64,000 nucleotides of DNA from Tistrella mobilis (GTDB taxonomy: Bacteria; Pseudomonadota; Alphaproteobacteria; Tistrellales; Tistrellaceae), in contig NZ_JBBIAB010000017.1 of NCBI RefSeq assembly GCF_039634785.1, positions 1 through 64,000 on the forward strand. Direction: 5' to 3'. Positions 27,901 through 36,068 of the stretch are shown here, piece after piece; the first letter of the stretch is position 1; each line of letters opens with the position of its first letter. Made by a program: the position numbers and the translations under genes. Under the pieces are notes generated by a model. It made no database searches. It was not told the origin of the DNA and saw only the letters and a list, made by a program, of their open reading frames with translations.

Positions 27901-28257
27901 CACGAACTGGCGACCAATGCGGTCAAATACGGCGCCCTGACCCAGCCAGCAGGGCGGTTGCAGATCTCGTGGCACCTGGCGCCCGCAGGGGACGACGACG
28001 GCGGGCCCTGGCTGCATATCGACTGGCGCGAGCGGGGCATCACCATGCCCGCCGCCCCGCCCGGCAGCGACCAGGGGGATGGGGGCCAGGGAGATGGCGG
28101 TCAGGGCCGGGCCCTGATCGAACGCGGCCTGCCCTATCAGCTGAAGGCGAAGACCAGTTTCACGCTGGGCCCCGACGGGGTTCACTGCACCATTGCGGTG
28201 CCGGTGCCGGTGCCGGTGCCAGTGTCGGGGCCAGTGTCGGCGGGGCCGGCCATCTGA
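24961..28257 (+). CDS. Multi-PAS HWE-family sensor histidine kinase
   Basis: A 1098-residue soluble sensor. In order: an N-terminal PAS-like segment (GPQAGWPQGL, LIWWGKELIRFHNDA), a GAF-like region (about 175-360), about four PAS/PAC modules (about 365-870), and an HWE kinase core with H885 in LLAELQHRTRNLMGVI and N986 in ALHELATNAVKYGALT. The nucleotide domain reads IDWRERG where most relatives have a W-x-E. An acidic repeat (DEDGSDEDGS, about 91-105) and a C-terminal VPVPVPVPV tail come from short tandem DNA repeats. The start could be GTG 24961 (overlapping the previous stop) or ATG 24973. HWE kinases commonly feed PhyR-type general stress pathways; the two preceding genes support that here. 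Confidence 0.88.
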   Translation: MTHAMHMPLRHHTPTNDGRMRAQIDAGDWSATAIGPQAGWPQGLISAIGIMLAAPQPMLIWWGKELIRFHNDACIPLLGLYHPALFGGPVDEDGRDEDGSDEDGSDDGPTTDTAAWPDLGATLAAVMAGGAAIRRERLEMVVTRDGVAEEVCMALSCSPIPDGQGGTAGVIGICTDETGRMLSDRRLAALTALDDGTRAARGAAQTAAAIIAVLNDQPRDLAFALLYSLDGDTRTARLTGCAGLAAGTAVTPWEMDPDGPAQPWPLAAPLAGRRGAVIDLAGPGLAAGPWPAASTAAEAPRSAVVLPLTAATDDHGHKVTGFLVVGLNPRLSYDDGYRRFLDLLARQVGLTLATARLAELQGEAHKYRTLFNSIDEGFCTIEMLFDADGKPVDYVFLETNAAFARQTGLSDAVGRRMRDLASDHEQHWFDIYGRIALTGTPERFEHRADALGFWYSVYAFRIGENQVAILFHDISERKRHEAEIDQSRRRFQALVMATAQSVYRISPDWQQMSVMETGLPPHVAEPGGTSLDHSWPDRNWLDRFVLPEDRQMVQGAVQAAIEGSTVFELEHRIRLPDGGIGHVVSRAAPLLAPDGTVSEWFGSGTDVTAPRQAAEKLRATEERLRRFGEASRDVLWIRDADSLQWVYLSPAFETIYGLGREQALTGDNYRRWLDLVMAEDRPRTEAMIARVRGGDHVTFDHRVIRPGDGGIRWLRNTDFPIPDASGRIAFIGGISHDTTEARRVQDALQSSSDRLGIAVKVARLGLWDWDLEAGHIHWSDEHYLMEGYAVGEVTPSYEAWMRRIHPEDRDETEAALHEAMADGSDFVSEFRTLHPDGSVHWIAGRGRFFYDAEGRPVRMVGAMMDVTGQREWQERQKVLLAELQHRTRNLMGVIRSIADKTARASTDLGDFQTRFRDRLDALARVQGLLSRLSDHDRVAFDELVRAEIAVMGGPASQVTLTGPSEVRLRSSTVQVLAMALHELATNAVKYGALTQPAGRLQISWHLAPAGDDDGGPWLHIDWRERGITMPAAPPGSDQGDGGQGDGGQGRALIERGLPYQLKAKTSFTLGPDGVHCTIAVPVPVPVPVSGPVSAGPAI

Positions 28258-28326
28258 TAAAACAGGCCGATCCGGCTGGTCGTCCTGCCCCGACGAGCGC
28301 AGCCTGCAAAGCCCGGAGGAACGATC

Positions 28327-29208
28327 ATGACGACGCACAGGACGGCCGGCACGTTCAGGCTCGGCGACCGCATGGTCGACCGCATGGGGTATGGCGCCAT
28401 GCAGCTGGCGGGGCCCGGCGTCTTCGGCCCTCCCAAAGATCCGGCGGCAGCGATCGCGGTGCTGCGGGCGGCCGTGAAGGCCGGGGTCAACCATATCGAC
28501 ACCAGCGATTTCTACGGGCCCCACATCACCAACCAGCTGATCCGCGAGGCGCTGCATCCCTATCCGGACGACCTGGTGATCGTCACCAAACTGGGTGCCG
28601 TCCGGGGCAGTGACGGCGCCTGGCTGCCGGCGCAGGCCCCGGCGGAGCTGGAGCGCGCGGTGCACGACAATCTGCGCAACCTGAAGCTCGACGTGCTTGA
28701 GGTGGTCAATCTCAGGATCGTCGAGGGCCACACCCCCGGGCCGGAAGAGGGCTCGATCGAAGAGCGGTTCACGGCACTGGCCCGGCTGCGCGACCAGGGA
28801 CTGATCCGCCATCTGGGGCTCAGCAACGTTACCGCCGCCCAGGTCGCCGAGGCGCAGCGGATCGCGCCGGTGGTCTGCGTGCAGAACCACTATAACCTCG
28901 TCCACCGCGCCGATGATGCGCTGGTCGACCGTCTGGCGGATCAGGGCATCGCCTGGGTCCCCTTCTTCCCGCTCGGCGGCTTCACCCCCCTGCAATCGGC
29001 GGCGCTGGCCGAAGAGGCGGCGGCGCTGGGCGTGTCGCCGATGCAGCTGGCCCTGGCCTGGCTGCTGGCCCGCGCGCCCAACATCCTGCTGATCCCGGGC
29101 ACGTCGAGCCTCGACCATCTGAAGAAGAACCTGGCGGTGCCGTCGCTCGACCTGCCGCGGGACAGGCTGATGGCGCTGGGTGACCGGGTCGCCGGCGAGG
29201 CCGGCTGA
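28327..29208 (+). CDS. Aldo/keto reductase family oxidoreductase
   Basis: A 293-residue NADPH-dependent TIM-barrel oxidoreductase. The catalytic Asp and Tyr lie in HIDTSDFYGPH and the Lys in IVTKLGA. The fourth active-site position, normally His in a YLLHxxD-type strand, is occupied by Arg in VVNLRIVEG, as in a subgroup of bacterial aldo/keto reductases. The cofactor loop near the C-terminus (LLIPGTSSLDHLKKNL) is normal. It is a single gene 70 bp after the kinase, convergent with the epimerase gene; the substrate is unknown. Confidence 0.85.
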   Translation: MTTHRTAGTFRLGDRMVDRMGYGAMQLAGPGVFGPPKDPAAAIAVLRAAVKAGVNHIDTSDFYGPHITNQLIREALHPYPDDLVIVTKLGAVRGSDGAWLPAQAPAELERAVHDNLRNLKLDVLEVVNLRIVEGHTPGPEEGSIEERFTALARLRDQGLIRHLGLSNVTAAQVAEAQRIAPVVCVQNHYNLVHRADDALVDRLADQGIAWVPFFPLGGFTPLQSAALAEEAAALGVSPMQLALAWLLARAPNILLIPGTSSLDHLKKNLAVPSLDLPRDRLMALGDRVAGEAG

Positions 29209-29246
29209 CCCGGTCCGTCAACGATTGCCCTTGTGCACCGCGTTCA

Positions 29247-30143
29247 TCATCGGGCGAAGTAACCCGCCGTGCGGATGTCGTGAAGCAGCCCCGGCCCCGT
29301 CGGCACCCAGCCCAGGCTGTCGCGGGTGATCGTGGCCGAGGCCGGCACGTCCATCGCGGCGAAATGGCTGAACCAGGTGAAATGGGCCGGCGCCTCTTCG
29401 GGCGTAACCGAACGCAGGGGCAGGCCCAGCCCCTCCCCGATGGCGGTTGCGACCTCGCGGAAGGCGATGCCCGGCTCGGCGACCGCGTGATAGCGGGCGC
29501 CGGCCTGCCCCGCTTCCAGCGCCAGGCGATAGAGCCGGGCGGCATCGCCGCGCGCCACCGCCGGCCAGAGATTGGCGCCCTCGCCGATCCAGGCCGAGGC
29601 GCCGCGCTGGCGGGCGATATCGATCAGCATCGGCACGAAACCGTGATCGCCGGCCCCGTGGACCGAGGGCGGCAGGCGCAGCACCATGACCCTGGCGCCG
29701 CCGGCCAGCGCCTCGGCGGCGGCCTCTTCCGAGGCGACGCGCGGCAGGCTGCCCGATCCGGTGCGCGGGCCGTCTTCTTCGGTGCACAGCCGCCCCTGGG
29801 GCAGCACACCGATGCCGGAGGTGACGATCAGCGGCCGGTCGCTGCCGGCAAGCGCCGCCCCCAGCGCCCGCACCGCGGCGCGGTCGATTTCGCAATTGGC
29901 GACGTAATTGGTGAAGTCGTGGATGAAACCGGCATGGATCACCCCATCCGCCGCCGCCGCCGCCGCGGCAAGCCCGGCGGTGTCGCGGAGATCCCCGCGG
30001 ATGGGGGTGACGCCGGCCCGGGCCAGGGACGCGGCCGCATCATCGGACCGGGCCAGGCCCGAAACCCGATGCCCGGCCCCAAGAAGGTCGTGGACGACCG
30101 CCGTGCCGACGAAACCCGTGGCACCGGTGACGAAGACATGCAT
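29247..30143 (-). CDS. NAD(P)-dependent epimerase/dehydratase-like (extended SDR)
   Basis: A 298-residue Rossmann-fold protein with VTGATGFVGTAVV at the N-terminus and IVTSGIGV near residue 107; the classical YxxxK pair is not obvious, as in atypical SDRs that reduce small ketones or act as NmrA-like sensors. The chosen ATG (30143) follows GAGG and starts the conserved strand; the longer frame reads into the divergent promoter. It is divergent from the AraC regulator at 30287, which probably controls it. Confidence 0.82.
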   Translation of the reverse strand: MHVFVTGATGFVGTAVVHDLLGAGHRVSGLARSDDAAASLARAGVTPIRGDLRDTAGLAAAAAAADGVIHAGFIHDFTNYVANCEIDRAAVRALGAALAGSDRPLIVTSGIGVLPQGRLCTEEDGPRTGSGSLPRVASEEAAAEALAGGARVMVLRLPPSVHGAGDHGFVPMLIDIARQRGASAWIGEGANLWPAVARGDAARLYRLALEAGQAGARYHAVAEPGIAFREVATAIGEGLGLPLRSVTPEEAPAHFTWFSHFAAMDVPASATITRDSLGWVPTGPGLLHDIRTAGYFAR

Positions 30144-30203
30144 GGCAACCTCGTAAAACTGCAGGATCGGTAAAACACCGAGGCCGCAGGATAGGCCCGG
30201 CCC

Positions 30204-30218
30204 CATGGACGATCCATG
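30204..30218. promoter_or_regulatory. Palindrome between epimerase and AraC genes
   Basis: CATGGACGATCCATG has 5-bp arms and a 5-bp centre. It lies in the 143-bp divergent gap and is a simple operator candidate, next to an AT-rich stretch (CATAATATCTTC) that could serve as a -10 region. Confidence 0.35.
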
Positions 30219-30286
30219 CTGCAGCCTCCATAATATCTTCGCGATCGTCCTGTGGCGGCGCTACTCTCCCCCGAAGAGGCCCGGCG

Positions 30287-31210
30287 ATGGACCCGCTCTC
30301 CGACAGTCTGTCCCTGCTCCGCCCGAAGAGCTATGTCTCGGCCGGCTTCGATGCCGGCGGCGACTGGGCCGTGCGCTTCGACGACCAGCAGGGCTATATC
30401 AAATGCTATGCCATCACCCGGGGCGGCTGCTGGCTGACCGTCGACGGCCTGGCCGATCCGCTGCGGCTGCAGGCGGGGGAAAGCTTCGTGATGCCGAGCG
30501 GCCGGTCATTCACCCTGGCGAGCGGGTTGGACCTGACGCCGGTCGCCGCCCGGGAGATCTTCCCGCCCGCGCGCGAGGGCGGCGTGGCGCGGCTGGGCAG
30601 CGGCGGCGGCATGTTCCTGGTCGGCAGCCGGTTTGCGGTCGATGCCGGCCGCGCCGGGCTGCTGCTGGCCAGCCTGCCGCCCGTGCTGCATGTTCATGCC
30701 CCCGCGGATCGCGAGGCGCTGCGCTGGGCGGTGGAGCGGATGATCGACGAGTTGCACGACCCGCGCCCCGGCAGCCAGCTGATCGCCCGCCATCTGGCCC
30801 ATATGATGCTGGTCCAGGCGCTGCGCCTGTGCATGACAGAGGGGGCGCCCACCCGCACCGGATGGTTCTTTGCACTTGCAGACCCGCGCATGGCGGCGGC
30901 GATCGGCGCCATGCATGCCGATCCCGCCCGGCGCTGGACGGTGCAGGACCTGGCCGCCGCCGCCGGCATGTCGCGATCGGCCTTCGCCGCGCGCTTCCGC
31001 GAAACCGCGGGCGAGACGCCGATGGAATATCTGACCCGCTGGCGCATGCTGCTGGCGGCCGACCGGCTGGAGACCACCGGCGACCCGGTTTCGGTGATCG
31101 CGCCCGATCTGGGCTACTGGTCGGACAGCGCCTTCAGCACCGCCTTCAAGCGGGTGATGGGCCGCCCGCCCCGGGCGTGGAGCGGGGGCACCTGGCGGCC
31201 GATCAGATGA
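30287..31210 (+). CDS. AraC-family transcriptional regulator (cupin N-terminus)
   Basis: A 307-residue regulator with an N-terminal AraC-type cupin domain (about 20-180; ITRGGCWLTVDG, QAGESFVMPSG) and a C-terminal pair of helix-turn-helices (about 200-300: WTVQDLAAAAGMSRSAFAAR and DLGYWSDSAFSTAFKRVMG). The cupin subtype is common in regulators of SDR/epimerase or stress oxidoreductase genes, matching its divergent neighbour. Its 3' end overlaps the convergent tautomerase gene by 8 nt. Confidence 0.88.
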   Translation: MDPLSDSLSLLRPKSYVSAGFDAGGDWAVRFDDQQGYIKCYAITRGGCWLTVDGLADPLRLQAGESFVMPSGRSFTLASGLDLTPVAAREIFPPAREGGVARLGSGGGMFLVGSRFAVDAGRAGLLLASLPPVLHVHAPADREALRWAVERMIDELHDPRPGSQLIARHLAHMMLVQALRLCMTEGAPTRTGWFFALADPRMAAAIGAMHADPARRWTVQDLAAAAGMSRSAFAARFRETAGETPMEYLTRWRMLLAADRLETTGDPVSVIAPDLGYWSDSAFSTAFKRVMGRPPRAWSGGTWRPIR

Positions 31211-31583
31211 AGGTGGCGAGGCCGTTGCCGGTGGACCAGTTCTCCTTCTGCACCTCGACCAGGTTGATGAACACATCCTGGGGCCTGAGCCCCGGATTTT
31301 CGGCCAGAAGCCCGGCCATGCGGCGGTAGAGCGCCTTTTTCTGATCGGTGGTGCGGGTGTTGTTCACCGTCAGCTGGATATAGACCAGGTCGTCGCTGCG
31401 CTCGATGCCGAAGCACCGGGCGCCGTAGCGGAAATTGGCGGGCTCGTGTTCGTGGATCGCCATGAACTGATCGTCCTCGGGCACGTCGAACGTGTCGCGC
31501 AGGGCCTGATAGACGCCGTCGAAAATGGCCTGGCGCCAGGCCTCGGGCTTGCCTGAGCGCAGCGAGATGTGAACCAGCGGCAT
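31203..31583 (-). CDS. Tautomerase family protein
   Basis: A 126-residue member of the 4-oxalocrotonate tautomerase superfamily, long (Tautomerase_2-like) form. Processing of the initiator Met exposes the catalytic Pro (MPLVHISLRSG). The two beta-alpha-beta halves are visible (second near VYIQLTVNNTRTTDQKKALY). GGAGG lies 5 nt upstream. It is divergent from a LysR gene, which likely controls it; the physiological substrate is unknown. Confidence 0.85.
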   Translation of the reverse strand: MPLVHISLRSGKPEAWRQAIFDGVYQALRDTFDVPEDDQFMAIHEHEPANFRYGARCFGIERSDDLVYIQLTVNNTRTTDQKKALYRRMAGLLAENPGLRPQDVFINLVEVQKENWSTGNGLATFI

Positions 31584-31640
31584 GGGGTGGCCTCCTGATC
31601 ATGTGTGGTGATGGCCCCAAGGCTAGCCCTGCCCCGATCA

Positions 31641-31675
31641 TTTCGATATCCTATGAATTGCGATATCAGAAATGA
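31641..31675. promoter_or_regulatory. Candidate LysR operator between tautomerase and lysR genes
   Basis: ATTTCGATATC and GATATCAGAAAT form a near-perfect inverted repeat around CTATGAATTGC, in the 114-bp divergent gap. Spacing and AT content match LysR T-N11-A type sites. A nearby AAATGACA repeat adds further half-sites. Confidence 0.5.
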
Positions 31676-31697
31676 CAATCTGAAATGACAGGACCGC

Positions 31698-32552
31698 ATG
31701 GCCGACCGACCGCTCGACCTCGATGCCGTTCAGGCCTTCGTACGCATCGCCGATTACGGCAGCTTCACCCGCGCCGCGGAAGCCGGACGCACCACGCAGT
31801 CGGCGATCAGCCTGAAGCTGAAGCGGCTGGAGGAGCGGCTTGGCTGCCGGCTGGTTGAACGCACGCCAAGGCATGTGGAGCTGTCGGCCCGCGGCCTGGC
31901 CTTTCTGGAACAGGCCCGCGCCCTGCTGGCCGCCCATGACCGGGCCTGTGCGGCGGTGGCGCCCGCGCGGCGGCATCTGGCCATCGGCATCAGCGACCAT
32001 GTCGCGGGGCCGGAACTGCCGCTGCTGATCGCGCGGATGAATGCCGAGGATCCGCAGCTGTCGATCGGCATCCGCATCGGATCTTCGGGCGAGCTGCTGC
32101 GCGCCTTCGACCGGCGCGAGATCGACACGGTGATCGTGCGTTTCCAGGACGGCCGCGACGATGGCGAGATCATCGCCCGGGAACGCTTCGGCTGGTTCGC
32201 CGCCGGCCGCTGGCAGCACCGGCCCGGCGAGCCGCTGCCGATCGCGACCATGCCCGAACCCTGCGGCGTGCGGGTGCTGGCGGGTGCGCTGCTGGATCAG
32301 GCGGGCATCGCCTGGACCGAGGTTTTCACCGGCGGCGGCGTGACCGCGGTGGCCGCAGCCGTCACCGCGGGGCTGGGCGTCGCCGCCCTGTCGCCGCGCA
32401 TGGTGCCGATGGGGGCGGTGGATGTGGGGAAACGGCTGGGCCTGCCCCGCCTGCCGCGGCTGCCGGTGGTGCTGCACAGCCGCGACCAGGAGGGCCAGAG
32501 CGCCCGGGCGGTGGCGGCGCTGGTCGCCGCCTACCGCTCCGCAATCAGATGA
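31698..32552 (+). CDS. LysR-family transcriptional regulator
   Basis: A 284-residue LysR protein: winged helix (about 5-65; AVQAFVRIADYGSFTRAAEA, TQSAISLKLKRLEERLG) and periplasmic-binding-like effector domain (about 90-280). The start at 31698 follows ACAGGA. It is divergent from the tautomerase gene and convergent with pcaJ, overlapping its stop by 8 nt. Confidence 0.88.
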   Translation: MADRPLDLDAVQAFVRIADYGSFTRAAEAGRTTQSAISLKLKRLEERLGCRLVERTPRHVELSARGLAFLEQARALLAAHDRACAAVAPARRHLAIGISDHVAGPELPLLIARMNAEDPQLSIGIRIGSSGELLRAFDRREIDTVIVRFQDGRDDGEIIARERFGWFAAGRWQHRPGEPLPIATMPEPCGVRVLAGALLDQAGIAWTEVFTGGGVTAVAAAVTAGLGVAALSPRMVPMGAVDVGKRLGLPRLPRLPVVLHSRDQEGQSARAVAALVAAYRSAIR

Positions 32553-33234
32553 TGGGCCGCAGATCCGCGGCCGGCACCAGCGGCGCGCCGGTAAGGGCGC
32601 GGATGGTATCGACCGACACATCCGGCGCATGTTCGCGGAGCAGGAAGCCCGCGGGTGTCACGTCGATGACCGCCAGATTGGTGAAGATGCGGTGGACGAC
32701 CCCGGCGCCGGTCAACGGATAGGTGCAGGCATCGAGCAGCTTGGGCGCGCCGTCGCGGGTGACATGCTCGGTGATGACGAAGACCTTGCGGACGCCGGCC
32801 ACCAGATCCATCGCCCCGCCCACCGCCGGCACCGCATCGGCGGCCCCGGTCGACCAGTTGGCGAGGTCGCCATTGGCCGCAACCTGCATGGCGCCCAGAA
32901 TGCAGATGTCGATATGGCCGCCGCGGATCATCGCGAAACTGTCGGCATGATGGAAGAAGGCGGCACCCGGCAGCAGGGTGACCGGCTTCTTGCCGGCATT
33001 GATCAGCTCGGGATCTTCAGCGCCGGGCGGGGGCGGCGGGCCGAAGCCCAGAATGCCGTTTTCGGTGTGATAGATCACCTCGCGCCCGGCCGGCACATGG
33101 CCCGCAACCAGTTCGGGAATGCCGATGCCCAGATTGACCACGGCACCGTCGGGGATGTCGCGCGCCGCACGGCGGGCCATGGCATCGCGGGAGATGCCGC
33201 GGGGCAGGCTGGTCGGGAGTGTGGTGGCGGTCAT
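32545..33234 (-). CDS. pcaJ: 3-oxoacid (3-oxoadipate) CoA-transferase subunit B
   Basis: A 229-residue beta subunit of a succinyl-CoA:3-oxoacid CoA-transferase. The catalytic Glu lies in VIYHTENGILG, and the stretches LPGAAFFHHADSF and AVGGAMDLVAG are typical of PcaJ. It transfers CoA from succinyl-CoA to 3-oxoadipate or a related 3-oxoacid, the penultimate step of the beta-ketoadipate route. It overlaps pcaI (ATGA). No other protocatechuate-pathway gene is nearby, so acetoacetate (ScoB-type) activity remains possible. Confidence 0.85.
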   Translation of the reverse strand: MTATTLPTSLPRGISRDAMARRAARDIPDGAVVNLGIGIPELVAGHVPAGREVIYHTENGILGFGPPPPPGAEDPELINAGKKPVTLLPGAAFFHHADSFAMIRGGHIDICILGAMQVAANGDLANWSTGAADAVPAVGGAMDLVAGVRKVFVITEHVTRDGAPKLLDACTYPLTGAGVVHRIFTNLAVIDVTPAGFLLREHAPDVSVDTIRALTGAPLVPAADLRPII

Positions 33235-33941
33235 GGATACTGCTCCCCCCGGGCGACCAGCACGGATTCCTGCGCCGGATCGGCGATGGCGACCAGCCGG
33301 TCGACGAAAATGCCCGGGGTCACGACATGTTCGGGGTCGATGGCGCCGGCCGGCACGATCTCGCGGACCTGGACGATGGCGACCCGGGCGGCCTGGCACA
33401 TGATCGGGCCGAAATTGCGCGCCGCCTTGTTGTAGACCAGATTGCCCAGCCGGTCGGCGCGCTCGGCCCGGACCAGGGCGTAATCGGCGGTGATCGCCTC
33501 TTCCAGCACATAGCGGCGGCCGCGGATGTCGCGCACCTCCTTGCCCTCGGCCAGCACGGTGCCGACGCCGGTGGCGGTGAAGAAGGCCGGAATGCCGGCG
33601 CCGCCCGCGCGGATCCGCTCGGCCAGCGTGCCCTGGGGGACGAGTTCCAGCTCGATCTTTCCCGCCCGGTACAGCTCGGGGAAGGTTTCGGAATTGGACG
33701 AGCGCGGGTAGGAGCAGATCATCCTGCGCACCCGGCCGGCGCCGATCAGCGCCGCCAGCCCGACCCGGCCATTGCCGGTGTTGTTGTTGACCACCACCAG
33801 ATCGCGGGCGCCGTGGTCGATCAGCGCATGGATCAGCTCAATCGGGCTGCCGGCCTCGCCGAAGCCGCCGATCAGGACGGTGGCGCCGTCGGGGATGTCG
33901 GCCACCGCGGCCGCGGGGTCGGGGACCTGTTTGTCGATCAT
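33231..33941 (-). CDS. pcaI: 3-oxoacid (3-oxoadipate) CoA-transferase subunit A
   Basis: A 236-residue alpha subunit with the family's LIGGFGEAGSPIELIHALI glycine-rich segment, CSYPRSSNS and YRAGKIELELVPQGTLAERI blocks, the last very close to PcaI. It forms a heterotetramer with PcaJ. The Spo0M-like gene lies 148 bp upstream, and a small hairpin (CACGGC/GCCGTG) sits between them, so pcaIJ is probably its own transcription unit. Confidence 0.87.
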   Translation of the reverse strand: MIDKQVPDPAAAVADIPDGATVLIGGFGEAGSPIELIHALIDHGARDLVVVNNNTGNGRVGLAALIGAGRVRRMICSYPRSSNSETFPELYRAGKIELELVPQGTLAERIRAGGAGIPAFFTATGVGTVLAEGKEVRDIRGRRYVLEEAITADYALVRAERADRLGNLVYNKAARNFGPIMCQAARVAIVQVREIVPAGAIDPEHVVTPGIFVDRLVAIADPAQESVLVARGEQYP

Positions 33942-34089
33942 GGTGCGGGGTTCCGTAAGATGCCGGGAGACCCGCTCATCTCACGGCCGAAGCCGTGCAG
34001 GGTCAAGATGATGTGCACGGGCTGCGGTCGATGTTCGCAGACCGCACGGATCCATCTCCGGGAAGGCCCGCTCAGGCGATGATGGGGGC

Positions 34090-34911
34090 TCAGGCGACGA
34101 TGGGGCCCTTCAAGCGGTCGATCTCTTCGCGCAGCAGATCGGCGACCGCATCGGCGCCCATGTCGAGCAGTTCGTCGTCGATGTCGAGCCCGACCCGGCC
34201 CTCGCGGGCGGCGGTGAACAGGCTGCCGCGATTGTCGACCTCCAGGTCGACATGTACGCCATGGTCGCGGGGCTGGAAGGCGATGCCCACGCACTCCACG
34301 CGAACGTCACGCAGCGACATCGGCCGGAAGACGAAGGTCTGGAAAAAGGGACAGGCATCGCCCGGCACATGCTCCACCTCGGCCTCGGCCAGGCGGAAAT
34401 CCAGGTGTTCCATGGCATCGAGCACCGCACCGGTCCAGCGGTCGGGCAGGATGCGGATGGCATCGCCATCGGCCCCGTCCTGGGCACCATCCACCTCCAC
34501 CCGCGTGCGCAGCCCGGCGGTGGACACACCCAGCGACAGCGGCGCATGGGCCGGGATCTCGATCGCGAACGGAAGGGCCAGCAGCTGGCCGGGGTCGAGC
34601 GTCAGATCGGTGGCGATGGTCTCGGCGGCGATCATGATCAGCCCGTGATGGGGCTCCGGGGCATCTTCCCCCTCGCCCGCCGCCCCCTCGCCCGCCGCCC
34701 CCTCAGCTTTCGGCTGCCGGCGCGGATCGGGATGGATCAGGGCCCTGACCACCAGATCCAGCGTCACCCGCGCGATATGCAGGGCGGCAACGCCGCCTTC
34801 GACTTCCACCACCCCATCCAGCACCTCCCCCACCCGCACCTCTCTCAGGGCCGGCACGGTCTCCACCGCCAGCGCGGGCGTGCCGGCCGCTCCCAACATC
34901 GTCTTGATCAT
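34090..34911 (-). CDS. Sporulation-control (Spo0M)-like protein
   Basis: A 273-residue protein of the Spo0M family, an arrestin-like double beta-sandwich. The start MIKTMLGAAG and the pattern VRVGEVLDGVVEVEGGVAAL match the N-terminal domain, and the second domain runs from about 110. A small acidic insertion (EGAAGEGAAGEGED, about 70-84) comes from a short repeat. In non-sporulating bacteria Spo0M homologues are of unknown function; a link to stress or envelope has been suggested for the family but is not shown here. Confidence 0.8.
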   Translation of the reverse strand: MIKTMLGAAGTPALAVETVPALREVRVGEVLDGVVEVEGGVAALHIARVTLDLVVRALIHPDPRRQPKAEGAAGEGAAGEGEDAPEPHHGLIMIAAETIATDLTLDPGQLLALPFAIEIPAHAPLSLGVSTAGLRTRVEVDGAQDGADGDAIRILPDRWTGAVLDAMEHLDFRLAEAEVEHVPGDACPFFQTFVFRPMSLRDVRVECVGIAFQPRDHGVHVDLEVDNRGSLFTAAREGRVGLDIDDELLDMGADAVADLLREEIDRLKGPIVA

Positions 34912-35015
34912 GGCGCTCGATGCTCCGTTGTTCGTTCAGGGCGGATGTGTCCCCGCCTTGTTCAACAACAGTGTGGGGCCGGAAGATCCCGCATACGAGG
35001 GACGTCCACGATTTG

Positions 35016-35945
35016 TTACGACCCGCCCTCGGAATGCCCCGCCGCCCCCACGATCCACCGCCGGAACGCCTCTACCGCCGGCTGGCCGGCCTTGGCGTCG
35101 GGGATGACGATCCAATAGGCCTCGTCGGGGACGATGGCGCGGTCGAACAGCACCTCCAGGCGGCCGGTGGCGAGGTCGTCTTCGATCAGCAGGCGGGGCA
35201 GAAGGGCGGCGCCGAGGCCCGAGGCGGCCGCCTGGGCGATCATCGCGAACTGTTCGAACACCATGCCGCGCACGGTTTCCGGGGCATCCAGCCCCTGGGC
35301 GGCGAACCAGGCCGGCCAGGCGGCCGGGCGGGTGGATTGCTGGAGCAGCGGCAGGCGGGCCAGATCTTCCAGCCGGTCGGGGGCATGGGCGGCCCGCCAG
35401 ACCGGGCTTGCGACCGGCACGATCACCTCGCGCATCAGGTGGTGCGCGGTGGCGCCGGCCCAGTCGGCGCGCCCGTAATGGATGGCGGCATCGAAAGGGT
35501 CGGCCGCGAAATCGAAGGGCGACAGCCTGGTCGAGAAGTTGATCGAGATGTCGGGATGGCGGGCGAAGAAATCCGGCAGGCGCGGCACCAGCCAGCGGGT
35601 GGCGAAGGTGGGCAGCGTTGCCAGGTTGAGGATCCGGCCGCGGCCGGCCAGCGCCATCACCCGGTGGGTCGCCTCGCCCAGATCGACCAGGGCGCGGCGG
35701 ACATCGCCCAGATAGAGCCGGCCGGCATCGGTGAGGGTGACCCGCTGGCGCACGCGCACGAACAGCGCCAGGCCGAGCTGATCCTCGATCTGGCGGATCT
35801 GGCGGCTGACGGCACCCTGGGTGAGGTTCAGCTCGGTGGCCGCCCGGGTGAAGCTTTCATGCCGGGCGGCGGCCTCGAAAGCCAGAAGCGCGCCGAGCGA
35901 GGGGATGAGCCCGCGCTTCGACGGCAGATCATTCCCGAAACTCAT
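35016..35945 (-). CDS. LysR-family regulator (GcvA-type), upstream of hglS
   Basis: A 309-residue LysR protein with winged helix at about 12-72 (ALLAFEAAARHESFTRAATE, TQGAVSRQIRQIEDQLG) and the effector domain after it. The ATG at 35945 has a perfect GGGGAGG and is preferred over upstream Mets at 35963 and 35993. It is divergent from hglS; the LysR/DUF1338 pairing suggests it controls lysine or 2-aminoadipate catabolism. Confidence 0.88.
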   Translation of the reverse strand: MSFGNDLPSKRGLIPSLGALLAFEAAARHESFTRAATELNLTQGAVSRQIRQIEDQLGLALFVRVRQRVTLTDAGRLYLGDVRRALVDLGEATHRVMALAGRGRILNLATLPTFATRWLVPRLPDFFARHPDISINFSTRLSPFDFAADPFDAAIHYGRADWAGATAHHLMREVIVPVASPVWRAAHAPDRLEDLARLPLLQQSTRPAAWPAWFAAQGLDAPETVRGMVFEQFAMIAQAAASGLGAALLPRLLIEDDLATGRLEVLFDRAIVPDEAYWIVIPDAKAGQPAVEAFRRWIVGAAGHSEGGS

Positions 35946-36068
35946 GACCTCCCCATTATTCATCGTTTCCCAAACCGGCCGCCAATATCGCACGATCCCT
36001 GACGTCGGGCACCCCCCGCGGCCCGATTTCCGAAACCTCCCCCGCCTGGGCTTTCCGGCCCGTCAGGA

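Noticed and set aside
24913..29118. A 1400-codon minus-strand open frame opposite the HWE kinase
   Set aside because: It is an antisense shadow: composition is repetitive His/Gly/Arg and no domain is recognisable.
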